From the NCBI GenBank assembly GCA_900546435.1, contig URCQ01000019.1, forward strand, positions 1 to 50,751: DNA of 50,751 nucleotides. Direction: 5' to 3'. Origin of the DNA: an uncultured Pseudobutyrivibrio sp. GTDB taxonomy: Bacteria > Bacillota > Clostridia > Lachnospirales > Lachnospiraceae. Position 1 is the stretch's first letter. Every line of letters begins with the position of its first letter. A model generated the notes under the pieces. It worked only from the letters and a program-made list of their open reading frames with translations. It ran no database searches and was not told the origin of the DNA. This document shows positions 25,232-33,974 of the stretch, piece after piece. Made by a program: the position numbers and the translations under genes.

Positions 25232-27742
25232 CTAAGAGACAACTCCCTTAATTCTTTCAACGACCGTTCCATTCTTTTCTAAAACCAACCAGCTAAGCAC
25301 CGGAACCATAGTACAAACCAGTACACTGATTCCCACTGCAAATAAAAGTGGAAGTATTGGTACTGCAAACGCAATATTATGATAATTCATCGATTCATAA
25401 AGAAGATACGTTACTCCCATTCCTGCTGTTAGCGTAACAAGCCATACGCCACCTGCATAGAGCATTCCTTCCCTGACTAACATGCCAAGGAGCTGTTTTC
25501 TGGTCATCCCGATACTTTCCATAATGGAAAGCTCCGCCATACGGTTCTGCACATTTACCACAAATGTATTCATATAGTTCATAATTCCGATAAAAGCCAG
25601 AATCAGGACCATTCCCATTCCCACCTGCGGCATATTACCCTGTGCTTTTTCAATCTCATCTGCCTCTTCGATTTTGGATTCCCACGAGAAATCTTTCGCA
25701 TTCTTATTTTTCTCTATCAATGCTACAATTTCATTCTCTGTTTCTCTATCGTATTCTTTTTGATATTTTATGCTGGTCTTTAACGTAATTGGATTATTCG
25801 CAAATGTCTGCACCACCTGATCACTCGTTATAATTGTCGGTGGATATCCAAGAAGTGCCGTATAATAATTCTCATCCGTAACTCCTTCTATACTAAAAGT
25901 TTTTGTCGTTTGTTGATCCTCATACAAAGCACATGTCACATTTTTTCCTATGATATCAGCATCTGCGAAATCCAAACCATTCCGATAAATAATACATGCT
26001 TTTCCAGAAAGAAAATCCTCTTTCTTTACCGGGTGCTCCAGGCTATTATTTAAGGAATCAAATTCTTTTTCATCAATTCCAATCAGAGATGTCCCAAAAT
26101 TCTCTGGATGCTTCTGATATTCCTCCTTTTCCTTACTATACGGGATGTTCATCCACTTGGCATAAAATTCATTCATCCACATATCGGCAAAATCTGATTC
26201 CCATGGGACTGTTATTTCTGCAAATAACATGGAATGAACTTCAGAAATTCCTTCTTTTTCCTTAATGGCATGCACAAGAGATTCATCCAAAATATTTTTT
26301 CTATCTTCCGGTTTTTCTTTATACGCCGTGTCATTTGTGATGACCATATCCGCATCTGCAGCATTTGATACGATCGTTCTTGCCGCCTGACTGTCGAGCA
26401 TCGTCACAATACAAAGGAATACTGACAAACTGACTGCCAAAGACAACAGCACCACTGCCGTTCTTTTCTTATCCTTTGTAAGCTGCTCCATGGAAAGTCT
26501 TGCGATTACTTTCTTCCTTCCCACTTTTCTTTCTTTTATGGTTTTATAAGTCGGGCGATAGCCAAGTGCTTCTATTGGTGAGATATTTTCTGCCATTTTT
26601 GTTGGCTTTTGATTGGCAAGGAATATGGTAACCCCAACCAATACGATGGTTGCCACCAAAACTGCCGGATGAAAGCGAATCATCTCTGTTCCAACATAAT
26701 CACTGTTGATTCCAAGTGATTTTACTACAATTGGAATCAGTAAAAAGGATACCAATCCGCCTGACAGACATCCAAACACTGTCCCCGCCACTCCTATCAG
26801 AAGCATCTGTTCCTTCATCATTCTTCTTATCTGCTTTTCCGTCATTCCGACCGTCTGAAGTAATCCATAATAACGAACTTTTCCCGTCACAGAAAGATAC
26901 ATAATATTATAAATAAGCAGATACGCACATAAACAGGTCACTGCGATCAAGCCAATAAGACCTGCCAATATCTGAACCGATGCACCAAGATCTACCATAA
27001 AATAGATATTCTGCTGCTTGCCCAGATTCATACTTTCAATAAAAGCATCCTGCTCTGCTTTTGTCATGATTTTCTGCTTAAAATCCATAAAGTAACGACC
27101 TGAGGCAGCCTGAGAAAGCTTCCAGCCGGATTGATCATAGAATTCCTTTGAAACAAAGAACTGTTTCTTTGGTCCATATCCATCCCAGATTCCACAGATT
27201 CGAAAAGTTCCTGTAAAGATTCCCTTCCATGTTCCATAAGACATCGTAAGAGTGTCCCCTACATCAAGATCTTCATAGCCGCATTCTTTTAAGGCGGATT
27301 TTGTTACCATGATCTCATCCAAAGCCATCGGATATCTTCCTTTCAGTTTTTCTCTGGCCGGCTCCATCATTTGTGTCCAATATCCATCATCTGCCCAGAT
27401 CAGTCCCACATTAGGTGTGGCATCCCGATCTGTTTTTTCTACCCACCCACAGACTCCGGCAGTCCCTGTCAGAGCAATATCCGGATTGTTCTCACACATT
27501 TCTCTCTGTTCGTCTGTCACACCGTACATGATCGCATCAAATGCAGCTCCTGACATGCGGATATTCTGGATTTTCAGAAGTCTAAAATAGGAATCTCCAA
27601 CAGTGAATATTGTGAATACTAGAAAGGAAGAAAAAAGAACCGCCATAAACAATGTAATCGTCTTTCTCCTGTTTGTTTTCAAAGTATTCCACGCCATTCT
27701 TTTGATTACTTTCTGATTCGGGTTTTTAAGCATAGGAATCAC
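25232..27742 (-). CDS. FtsX-like ABC transporter permease (antimicrobial-peptide type)
   Basis: An 836-residue membrane protein with two FtsX/MacB-type permease halves. The N-terminal start RMAWNTLKTNRRKTITLFMA is the typical short amphipathic lead into TM1. A large extracytoplasmic domain (about 55-250) precedes a TM block (about 260-380). The second half has another lead, ARLSMEQLTKDKKRTAVVLL, an extracytoplasmic domain (about 450-680) and three C-terminal helices with AELSIMESIGMTRKQLLGML. Such permeases pair with one ATPase and a two-component system to sense or remove peptide antibiotics, lantibiotics or lipid-II binders. It overlaps the ATPase gene by 17 bases. Confidence 0.9.
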   Translation of the reverse strand: MIPMLKNPNQKVIKRMAWNTLKTNRRKTITLFMAVLFSSFLVFTIFTVGDSYFRLLKIQNIRMSGAAFDAIMYGVTDEQREMCENNPDIALTGTAGVCGWVEKTDRDATPNVGLIWADDGYWTQMMEPAREKLKGRYPMALDEIMVTKSALKECGYEDLDVGDTLTMSYGTWKGIFTGTFRICGIWDGYGPKKQFFVSKEFYDQSGWKLSQAASGRYFMDFKQKIMTKAEQDAFIESMNLGKQQNIYFMVDLGASVQILAGLIGLIAVTCLCAYLLIYNIMYLSVTGKVRYYGLLQTVGMTEKQIRRMMKEQMLLIGVAGTVFGCLSGGLVSFLLIPIVVKSLGINSDYVGTEMIRFHPAVLVATIVLVGVTIFLANQKPTKMAENISPIEALGYRPTYKTIKERKVGRKKVIARLSMEQLTKDKKRTAVVLLSLAVSLSVFLCIVTMLDSQAARTIVSNAADADMVITNDTAYKEKPEDRKNILDESLVHAIKEKEGISEVHSMLFAEITVPWESDFADMWMNEFYAKWMNIPYSKEKEEYQKHPENFGTSLIGIDEKEFDSLNNSLEHPVKKEDFLSGKACIIYRNGLDFADADIIGKNVTCALYEDQQTTKTFSIEGVTDENYYTALLGYPPTIITSDQVVQTFANNPITLKTSIKYQKEYDRETENEIVALIEKNKNAKDFSWESKIEEADEIEKAQGNMPQVGMGMVLILAFIGIMNYMNTFVVNVQNRMAELSIMESIGMTRKQLLGMLVREGMLYAGGVWLVTLTAGMGVTYLLYESMNYHNIAFAVPILPLLFAVGISVLVCTMVPVLSWLVLEKNGTVVERIKGVVS

Positions 27743-28427
27743 TTCCCTTCTGGGTATCTCCTACAATCTTTCCATCTTCAATATGGATAATACGATCTGC
27801 AAGTTGTGCAATATCTCTATCATGCGTAATCAGTATGAGCGTCTGGCTAAACTGTTTTGCTGCCATTTTTAGAAGTCCTAACACATCATGACTGGAAACA
27901 GAATCCAGATTTCCCGTCGGTTCATCCGCCAGAATGATGGATGGCTTCGCCGCAAGTGCTCTGGCAATTGCTGCTCTCTGCTGTTGTCCGCCGGATAAAA
28001 CCCCGGGAAAAGCATCCTTCTTTTCTGTCAGTCCTAACAGTTCCAATATCCCATCTACATATTCCACATCAACTTTTCTTCCATCCAATTCGACTGGAAG
28101 AATGACATTCTCATACACATTAAGATCTGGGACAAGATTATAATTTTGGAAAATAAATCCAATCTTTCTTCTGCGAAATATAGCAAGCTGTTCTTTTTTC
28201 AGTCCCGAAAGGCACTTTCCCTCTACCAACACTTCCCCTTCCGTCGGAATATCCAATCCCCCTAGCATATGTAAAAGCGTACTCTTTCCAGATCCGCTTT
28301 TCCCGATAATGGCAACAAATTCCTGATCCTTCACACAAAATTCTATGCCATCCAACGCCCTTACCGTATTTTCACCCATCTGATAATATTTTTTTAGGTT
28401 TCTTGTCTCTACAATGTTTTCTTTCAC
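27726..28427 (-). CDS. ABC transporter ATP-binding protein (MacB/LolD/BceA type)
   Basis: A 233-residue ATPase with Walker A GKSGSGKST near 42, Q-loop FQNYNLVPDLNVYEN near 90, signature LSGGQQQRAAIARALA near 145 and Walker B IILADEPTGNLDS near 165, followed by the H-loop ITHD. The sequence ADEPTGNLD is typical of the MacB/LolD/FtsE subfamily that energises FtsX-type permeases. It overlaps the permease gene and follows the histidine-kinase gene by about 106 bases. Confidence 0.94.
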   Translation of the reverse strand: MKENIVETRNLKKYYQMGENTVRALDGIEFCVKDQEFVAIIGKSGSGKSTLLHMLGGLDIPTEGEVLVEGKCLSGLKKEQLAIFRRRKIGFIFQNYNLVPDLNVYENVILPVELDGRKVDVEYVDGILELLGLTEKKDAFPGVLSGGQQQRAAIARALAAKPSIILADEPTGNLDSVSSHDVLGLLKMAAKQFSQTLILITHDRDIAQLADRIIHIEDGKIVGDTQKGSDSYA

Positions 28428-28533
28428 TGGTTTGCCTCCTCTTTTTGATATTCAATAGAATATCGCTTAATAATCACAAACCTATCTCATTTTTTAATTA
28501 TCACAAGATTGTAACAATCCTTTATCAGCTATG

Positions 28534-29463
28534 TTATGCTTCGTTCACTGGAAAATACAGTCGAAAACTTGCTCCTCTTCCCACTTCAGACTGTACTTCT
28601 ATGTATCCTTTCTGAAGCTCCATAATGGTTCTTGCCAGGTATAGTCCGATTCCAACCCCTGGTTTGTCATGAACTTCCGGTTCACGATAAAATCTTGTAA
28701 AAATCTCTGCCTGTCTCTCCGGCGCAATTCCTTTTCCAGTATCAGAAATGCTAAGCTTAACAAATAGTTCCTGTCTCTCTGCCTGAATATGAATTTTTCC
28801 ACCAGGCTCAGTATATTTAAGTGCATTATCCAGGACATTATAAATTGCTTCCTCTGTCCATTTGCTGTCATGACGGATAAACATCTCTTCTTCACAATCC
28901 ACATACAAGGCAATCTTCTTTTGTGCCGCCTCCGGAACCACACTGGCAACGGCGTGGCGAATTGTTTCGTATAGGTTTTTATCTTCCTTGTGTATCTGCA
29001 GAATTCCCGTTTCAATTCTTGACATTTTCACCATGCTCTGCATCAAAAAATCTATTTTTTCCATCTGCCCCTGAATTTTCCCTAAAAATTCCTGACCGCT
29101 TTGTGAAAGTTTCTCATCCCCTAGTAGTTCCAAATATAGTTTTATATTCGCAACAGGTGTCCTGGTTTGATGGGATATATCAGAAATCAATCCTTTTACT
29201 CTTTCTTTCTCACGGACACTTTCTTCTTCCTTTTTTTGAAATACATTCCCGGCTTTTGCTAATTGTGTTCCGGTTCTTCCCCAGAGGCTATCCTCCAATT
29301 CACCTTCTATCGTCCACTCTTTCCCTGTTACGATAGCATCCAAAGCAGCTTCCACTTTTTCAGCAAACAGCCTTGCTTCCTTTTTTGTATGGTAGTTTTT
29401 CCACAACAACACCACTACTACTGCAAATAAAATGATACTCATGATACACATCCGCCAATCCAT
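28534..29463 (-). CDS. sensor histidine kinase
   Basis: A 309-residue membrane kinase. Only one hydrophobic segment is visible (residues about 5-22), immediately followed by a linker and the dimerisation helix with ISDISHQTRTPVANIK, phospho-His near residue 98. The ATPase part shows the N-box DNALKYTEPGG, G1 SDTGKGIAPERQ, and G2 PGVGIGLYLARTIM. There is almost no extracellular sensor domain, as in intramembrane-sensing kinases of the BceS type, where the ABC transporter acts as the real sensor. Its start overlaps the response-regulator gene by 25 bases. Confidence 0.92.
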   Translation of the reverse strand: MDWRMCIMSIILFAVVVVLLWKNYHTKKEARLFAEKVEAALDAIVTGKEWTIEGELEDSLWGRTGTQLAKAGNVFQKKEEESVREKERVKGLISDISHQTRTPVANIKLYLELLGDEKLSQSGQEFLGKIQGQMEKIDFLMQSMVKMSRIETGILQIHKEDKNLYETIRHAVASVVPEAAQKKIALYVDCEEEMFIRHDSKWTEEAIYNVLDNALKYTEPGGKIHIQAERQELFVKLSISDTGKGIAPERQAEIFTRFYREPEVHDKPGVGIGLYLARTIMELQKGYIEVQSEVGRGASFRLYFPVNEA

Positions 29464-30119
29464 TGATATCCCATCCCATATACATTTGAAATATACCTGT
29501 GATCCTTATCTTCAATCTTTCCTCTCAGGCGATTCACATTTACTGCCAGTGCATGTTTGTCCACAAACTGCCCTCCACTGTCCCACAAGCGCTCCAATAA
29601 CAAATCATATGTCAAAAGCTGTCCTTGATTCATAAGAAATTGACGGAGCAGGCGGCATTCTGTCGGTGTAACAGGGCATTCCTGACCTCTTACCAGCACC
29701 CGTGCATTGTCCAAATCTATATATAAATACTCATCTGCAAACATCAAACGCTTGCTGGGAACAGTTCTTTTTAAAATAACTTCAATTTTTCTAAGTAAAA
29801 TCTTCATGGAAAATGGTTTTGTAACGTAATCTTCTGCTCCGGATTCATATCCCGTCAGTACGTCTTCCTCCATATCTCTCGCTGTCAGATAAAGCACTGG
29901 CACTTCTTTTTTGTTCTTTGCCCATTGACAAAAAGAAAAGCCCTCACCATCTGGAAGATTCACATCCAGAAGAACCATATCTATCTGCTTTTCCACAAAA
30001 ATCTGTTTTCCTTTTTCCATGAAGGTCGCACCATAAACTCCATATCCTGCTTTTTTTAAAGAATAACAAATTGCCTGATTCAAATCATAATCATCTTCAA
30101 GAACTAATATATGCTGCAT
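29439..30119 (-). CDS. OmpR/PhoB-family response regulator
   Basis: A 226-residue regulator. The receiver domain (1-115) has the acidic pocket EDD near residue 7-9, phosphoacceptor Asp in LLDVNLPDGEG near 50, TAR near 80 and KPF near 100; the winged-helix DNA-binding domain follows with TPTECRLLRQFLMNQG and VNRLRGKIED. An in-frame reading extends to 30221, but ATG 30119 is chosen because CGGAGGG lies 8 bases upstream and it starts the canonical beta-1 strand. It probably activates the neighbouring ABC transporter genes and its own operon. Confidence 0.94.
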   Translation of the reverse strand: MQHILVLEDDYDLNQAICYSLKKAGYGVYGATFMEKGKQIFVEKQIDMVLLDVNLPDGEGFSFCQWAKNKKEVPVLYLTARDMEEDVLTGYESGAEDYVTKPFSMKILLRKIEVILKRTVPSKRLMFADEYLYIDLDNARVLVRGQECPVTPTECRLLRQFLMNQGQLLTYDLLLERLWDSGGQFVDKHALAVNVNRLRGKIEDKDHRYISNVYGMGYQWIGGCVS

Positions 30120-30182
30120 ATCTATTTCCCTCCGACACATATTTTCAAAAGGATCTCCTATATCCGTAATGATATTTTCTAT

Positions 30183-30211
30183 ATTGTACCACAGACCTTT
30201 CCTGAGTATAG
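30183..30211 (-). promoter_or_regulatory. promoter of the two-component/ABC operon
   Basis: On the minus strand an extended -10 TGGTACAAT (core TACAAT at 30183-30188) is preceded by 17 bases and a weak -35 CTATAC. The transcript would start about 55-60 bases before ATG 30119. Confidence 0.45.
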
Positions 30212-30292
30212 AAAAACACAAAAAATCTCGATTCTGTGATTATTCCATTCGAAAAAGAATCGTTCTCCTCATGATAATATGAATGAAAGGAA

Positions 30293-30327
30293 TAAAAAAA
30301 CACCCCAGAATCGAAATTCTGAGGTGT
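30293..30327 (-). terminator. terminator of rplM-rpsI operon
   Basis: Minus strand: ACACCTCAGAAT, short loop TTCG-like (TTTCGA), ATTCTGGGGTGT followed by seven T residues. It is 42 bases after the rpsI stop codon. Confidence 0.88.
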
Positions 30328-30368
30328 AGTAAATCGTATTGAAATGTGTTCCAAGATATAATAAAAGA

Positions 30369-30761
30369 TTATCTCTTTGAGAACTGTGGAGCACGACGTG
30401 CGCCCTTCAAACCTGGTTTCTTACGTTCTTTCATTCTTGGATCTCTTGTAAGATATCCGTTAGCCTTAAGAACTGGTCTGTATTCAGCATCTACCTGAAG
30501 TAATGCTCTTGCGATACCATGTCTGATAGCTCCAGCCTGACCTGTGTAGCCACCACCCTTAACGTTTACTAAAACGTCAAACTTATCAAGATTGTCTGTA
30601 GCAACGAGTGGCTGACGAACAACAACCTTTAAAGTTTCAAGTCCAAGATATTCATCGATATCTCTTTTATTGATTGTGATCTTACCTGTTCCAGGTACTA
30701 AATATACTCTAGCAACAGATGATTTTCTTCTTCCTGTTCCGTAATACTTTGTATTAGCCAA
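30369..30761 (-). CDS. rpsI: 30S ribosomal protein S9
   Basis: A 130-residue ribosomal protein ending in the universal C-terminal motif GLKGARRAPQFSKR, whose last residues reach the P-site tRNA. YYGTGRRKSSVARV and GKITINKRDIDEYL near the start are family signatures. It lies 22 bases downstream of rplM, the standard L13-S9 pair. Confidence 0.98.
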   Translation of the reverse strand: MANTKYYGTGRRKSSVARVYLVPGTGKITINKRDIDEYLGLETLKVVVRQPLVATDNLDKFDVLVNVKGGGYTGQAGAIRHGIARALLQVDAEYRPVLKANGYLTRDPRMKERKKPGLKGARRAPQFSKR

Positions 30762-30783
30762 TGTTATTTACCTCCTTATCGAA

Positions 30784-31212
30784 TTAAAATGTCAACTCTT
30801 CTGGTTTCTGAGCTGCATGCTTGTGGTCTGGGCCTGCATATACAAATAACTTCTTGTACATTTCTCTTCCCAAAGGTCCCTTTGGAAGCATTCCCTTAAC
30901 TGCATGTTCGATAACTCTGTCAGGATGCTTAGCTAACATCTCTTTTAAAGTTGTCTCTTTCATTCCACCAACATAGTCTGAATGATGATAATAGATCTTC
31001 TGATCTAACTTCTTACCAGTAACAGCAATCTTTTCTGCATTAACAACGATTACATAATCTCCGCAATCAGCATGAGGGGTGTAAATCGCTTTGTTCTTTC
31101 CTCTTAATACCTTAGCAATTTCAGAAGCAAGACGTCCTAATGTCTGTCCTTCTGCATCTACTACATACCATTTTCTCTCAACCTGACTTGGGTTTGGCAT
31201 ATAAGTCTTCAT
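30784..31212 (-). CDS. rplM: 50S ribosomal protein L13
   Basis: A 142-residue ribosomal protein of normal length. WYVVDAEGQTLGRLASEIAKVLRGK at its start spans the family's N-terminal signature, and RVIEHAVKGMLPKGPLGR followed by YAGPDHKHAAQKPE completes it. AAGGAGG is placed 7-8 bases before the ATG. A perfect sigma-A promoter lies about 130 bases upstream. Confidence 0.98.
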   Translation of the reverse strand: MKTYMPNPSQVERKWYVVDAEGQTLGRLASEIAKVLRGKNKAIYTPHADCGDYVIVVNAEKIAVTGKKLDQKIYYHHSDYVGGMKETTLKEMLAKHPDRVIEHAVKGMLPKGPLGREMYKKLFVYAGPDHKHAAQKPEELTF

Positions 31213-31337
31213 TTGGTTTCCTCCTTAAATAACATAAAGCGTCAGTCGCGTACAATGTCCGAAATACGCCAACCAACATGTCTATAGTCAAAACACGTTT
31301 CGGGGCTAATGAAACTGTGCTTCTAAACTACATCAGC
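31213..31337 (-). promoter_or_regulatory. rplM leader, candidate L13 autoregulatory RNA
   Basis: The predicted transcript carries about 125 bases of leader, long for an ordinary gene. It holds several short complementary segments and ends in the rplM ribosome binding site. Firmicute rplM operons are known to have a structured L13 leader that binds the protein. I did not match the published consensus base by base, so this is a candidate from position and length. Confidence 0.35.
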
Positions 31338-31343
31338 CGTTAC

Positions 31344-31372
31344 ATTATATTACGTACACAGCCATTTGTCAA
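31344..31372 (-). promoter_or_regulatory. strong sigma-A promoter of rplM-rpsI
   Basis: On the minus strand a perfect TTGACA (31367-31372), a 17-base spacer and a perfect TATAAT (31344-31349). It is the only fully consensus promoter I found in the window, which fits a ribosomal protein operon. Confidence 0.85.
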
Positions 31373-31397
31373 TTCTTTTATCCTACATTTCTGCGCT

Positions 31398-31447
31398 TTT
31401 TCCACACTTATCCACATGCATAATAATACTGCCTGGCATTATCCACA
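31398..31447 (+). promoter_or_regulatory. cluster of three DnaA-box-like motifs upstream of rplM
   Basis: TTTTCCACA (31398-31406), TTATCCACA (31408-31416) and TTATCCACA (31439-31447), all in the same orientation with starts 10 and 31 bp apart. The last two match the strong DnaA-box consensus exactly. They lie 26-75 bp upstream of the rplM -35. The rest of the 31448-31560 gap holds no gene or clear hairpin. Confidence 0.5.
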
Positions 31448-31560
31448 CATGCCTCTGTATCACCTTACGGCTTTCAATATAGAATTCACTACTTCAGATT
31501 GTAAATTCCAATATACAACTTCACTACTCTGGTTCAACGAATTGCATACACTCACAAATT

Positions 31561-32310
31561 TCACACCTCTGCGTCCTGCAGATATTCTAAGCCTATCATC
31601 GTAAGTCCATGCGCCGGGGCGGTCGGTCCTGCCAATTCTCTGTCTTTGCCAGCCAGTATGCTCTTTATGTCTTCGGGTTGTTTGATCCCCGCGCCCACCT
31701 GTATCAGTGTACCTACGATAATGCGCACCATATTATACAAAAAGCCATTTCCTCGTACGCGAATCCGAATCATATCTCCCTCACGAATGACATCAATCCC
31801 ATAAATGGTACGCACATACGTATTCGTCTGCGCATGCACCGATGCAAACGATGAAAAATCATGCTCTCCCACCAATTCATCCGCCGCTTTTTGCATAGCT
31901 GCCTCATCCAATGGATAGTGATAAAAATAGCTTGTCTTTCGTTCCAACGGCTGTCGGAAACGACAATTCAAAATGCGATATTCATATGTCTTGGTACTTT
32001 TTGAAAAACGAGGATGAAAATCCTCCGGGACTTCACAGGAGTTTTGAACCACAATGTCTTCCGGCAAACGCTGATTCAGTGCATAGGAAATCTTTTCGGC
32101 TGGCATACGTGTTTTCGTTTCAAATACAGCCACATTTCCAAGCGAATGCACGCCTGCATCCGTCCGACTGGCGCCTGTTACAACAATATCTTCCCCTAAA
32201 AGTTCACTCAACGTCTCATTCAACACCTGCTCAATCGTAATACCATTGGGCTGAATCTGCCACCCACAGTAATTCGTCCCCTCATAAGCAACTACTAATT
32301 TGACCCGCAT
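31561..32310 (-). CDS. truA: tRNA pseudouridine(38-40) synthase TruA
   Basis: Modifies U38-U40 in the anticodon arm of tRNAs. The product is about 249 residues starting MRVKLVVAYEGTNYCGWQ. The catalytic Asp is in ASRTDAGVHSLGN near residue 51, and GNGFLYNMVRIIVGTLIQVG near 195 is the second signature. A reading from 32436 would add 42 residues without similarity to TruA; ATG 32310 overlaps the ecfT stop codon as TGATG, so the genes are translationally coupled. Confidence 0.95.
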   Translation of the reverse strand: MRVKLVVAYEGTNYCGWQIQPNGITIEQVLNETLSELLGEDIVVTGASRTDAGVHSLGNVAVFETKTRMPAEKISYALNQRLPEDIVVQNSCEVPEDFHPRFSKSTKTYEYRILNCRFRQPLERKTSYFYHYPLDEAAMQKAADELVGEHDFSSFASVHAQTNTYVRTIYGIDVIREGDMIRIRVRGNGFLYNMVRIIVGTLIQVGAGIKQPEDIKSILAGKDRELAGPTAPAHGLTMIGLEYLQDAEV

Positions 32311-33110
32311 CAAAGCACCGCCTTTATCACCATCAGAAGAACAAAATATGCAATAACAATAACATATGCCACGCGATCCACTTTTCCATAAACAAGCGGC
32401 ATCATTTTTGTTCTTCCATCGCCGCCCACATAACATCTTGCTTCCATTGCAAGTGCCAGATCATTGGCGCGTCGAAAGGCAGAAACAAACAATGGCACTA
32501 AAAGTGGCACCATATTTTTTGCTTTTTTGATCAATCCGCCGCTCTCAAAATCGGCGCCTCTCGCCATCTGCGCCTTCATAATTTTATCCGTTTCCTCAAT
32601 CAGAATCGGGATAAAACGAAGTGCAATCGACATCATCATTGCTATCTCATGTACCGGAACATTCATCTTTTGTAATGGCTTCAATGCTTTTTCCAATCCA
32701 TCCGTCAGCTGATTTGGTGTCGTCGTTAGTGTCATAACAGACGACCCCATAATCAGATAAACCATACGAATTGTCATCAAAACGGCATTTCGAAGACCTT
32801 CCCGCGTAATCCGAATCTTCCAGATACTCCATAGCGTCTGACCCGGTGTCAAAAACAAATTAAAAAGTCCTGCAATGAGCAAAAGGATGACAATTGCTTT
32901 CAGTCCACGAAGCATAAATGATAATGGCACTTTGCTCAATGCAATTACAACAAATAAAAATACGGTAATAACCGCAAATCCCACAATGCCCTGGAATGAA
33001 AATACGCTGATAATAAACAGCAGTGTTGCAAATAATTTCGTCCGGGGATCCAATTTATGGATGACAGAATCCGCCGGGTAATATTGTCCTAGTGTAATAT
33101 CTCTTAACAT
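32310..33110 (-). CDS. ecfT: ECF transporter transmembrane component EcfT
   Basis: A 266-residue membrane protein, the scaffold between the two ATPases and interchangeable substrate-binding S components that import vitamins. The coupling motif is visible as MARGADFESGG near residue 185, and a second as AMEARCY near 225. It starts four bases after the stop of the second ATPase gene. No S component gene is adjacent, which is normal for group II ECF systems that share one EcfAAT module. Confidence 0.94.
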   Translation of the reverse strand: MLRDITLGQYYPADSVIHKLDPRTKLFATLLFIISVFSFQGIVGFAVITVFLFVVIALSKVPLSFMLRGLKAIVILLLIAGLFNLFLTPGQTLWSIWKIRITREGLRNAVLMTIRMVYLIMGSSVMTLTTTPNQLTDGLEKALKPLQKMNVPVHEIAMMMSIALRFIPILIEETDKIMKAQMARGADFESGGLIKKAKNMVPLLVPLFVSAFRRANDLALAMEARCYVGGDGRTKMMPLVYGKVDRVAYVIVIAYFVLLMVIKAVL

Positions 33111-33114
33111 AAAT

Positions 33115-33960
33115 CTATCCTATCAGGCGAAGTATCGCCTCTTTTGCTTCCTCTACTGTTGTCGGTTCCGTACTGACATCTATGCCTTGTTCCTTCATTT
33201 CGTGCATCAGATATGTCACTTGCGGTGCTGCAAGTCCAATAGCTTCCAGCTCTTTGTAATGATGAAATACCTCTCTTGGCGTGTCATCATAGCGCACCTG
33301 TCCATGATTCATAACAATGATACGATCTACGTATTTTGCCACATCTTCCATACTATGCGACACTAAAATAACTGTAATCCCGTATCTCGCATGCATCTCT
33401 GACACCATGTCTAAGATCTCATCTCGTCCCTTTGGATCAAGTCCCGCCGTCGGCTCATCTAAGATCAACACTTGTGGTTTCATTGCAACCACGCCTGCGA
33501 TTGCGGCGCGACGCTTTTGTCCTCCGGATAACTCAAACGGAGAGACATCAAAATATTTCTCCGGCAATCCCACACTTTGCAAAGCCTCATACGCACGTAA
33601 TGTAATATCTTTTTCCGGAAGTCCTTGATTTTTCGGTCCAAAGCATACATCCTTAAAAACCGTTTCTTCAAAAAGCTGATGCTCCGGATACTGAAACACC
33701 ATTCCCACCTGCATGCGCAGATCTCTCAGGTCATAGTTTTCCTCATAAATATCCTGACCATTAAAATAAATGTTTCCCTCTGTTGCGCGAATCAGTCCAT
33801 TCAGATGCTGAATCAGCGTTGATTTACCAGAGCCGGTATGTCCGATAATCCCTATAAATTCGCCATCCTCAATCTTAAGATTGACATGATCCAATGCCTG
33901 AATCTCATATGCTGTTTTTTCACTGTAACGATAGGAAACGTTATCTAATATAAATGACAT
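33115..33960 (-). CDS. ecfA2: ECF transporter ATP-binding protein EcfA2
   Basis: A 281-residue ATPase of the energy-coupling factor module. It has Walker A GHTGSGKSTL near 40, Q-loop FQYPEHQLFEETV, signature LSGGQKRRAAIAG and Walker B LILDEPTAGLDP. The FQYPEHQLFEETV block is typical of the second CbiO-like protein of the pair. It is 14 bases after the first ATPase gene. Confidence 0.95.
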   Translation of the reverse strand: MSFILDNVSYRYSEKTAYEIQALDHVNLKIEDGEFIGIIGHTGSGKSTLIQHLNGLIRATEGNIYFNGQDIYEENYDLRDLRMQVGMVFQYPEHQLFEETVFKDVCFGPKNQGLPEKDITLRAYEALQSVGLPEKYFDVSPFELSGGQKRRAAIAGVVAMKPQVLILDEPTAGLDPKGRDEILDMVSEMHARYGITVILVSHSMEDVAKYVDRIIVMNHGQVRYDDTPREVFHHYKELEAIGLAAPQVTYLMHEMKEQGIDVSTEPTTVEEAKEAILRLIG

Positions 33961-33974
33961 AATTCACCTTATTC

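Noticed and set aside
31398..31447. Origin of replication from the DnaA-box cluster
   Set aside because: No dnaA, dnaN, gyrB or rpmH genes are nearby and no AT-rich unwinding element with further boxes is seen.
32311..32436. 42-residue N-terminal extension of TruA
   Set aside because: It lies inside ecfT, and the TGATG overlap at 32308-32312 gives a normal coupled start.
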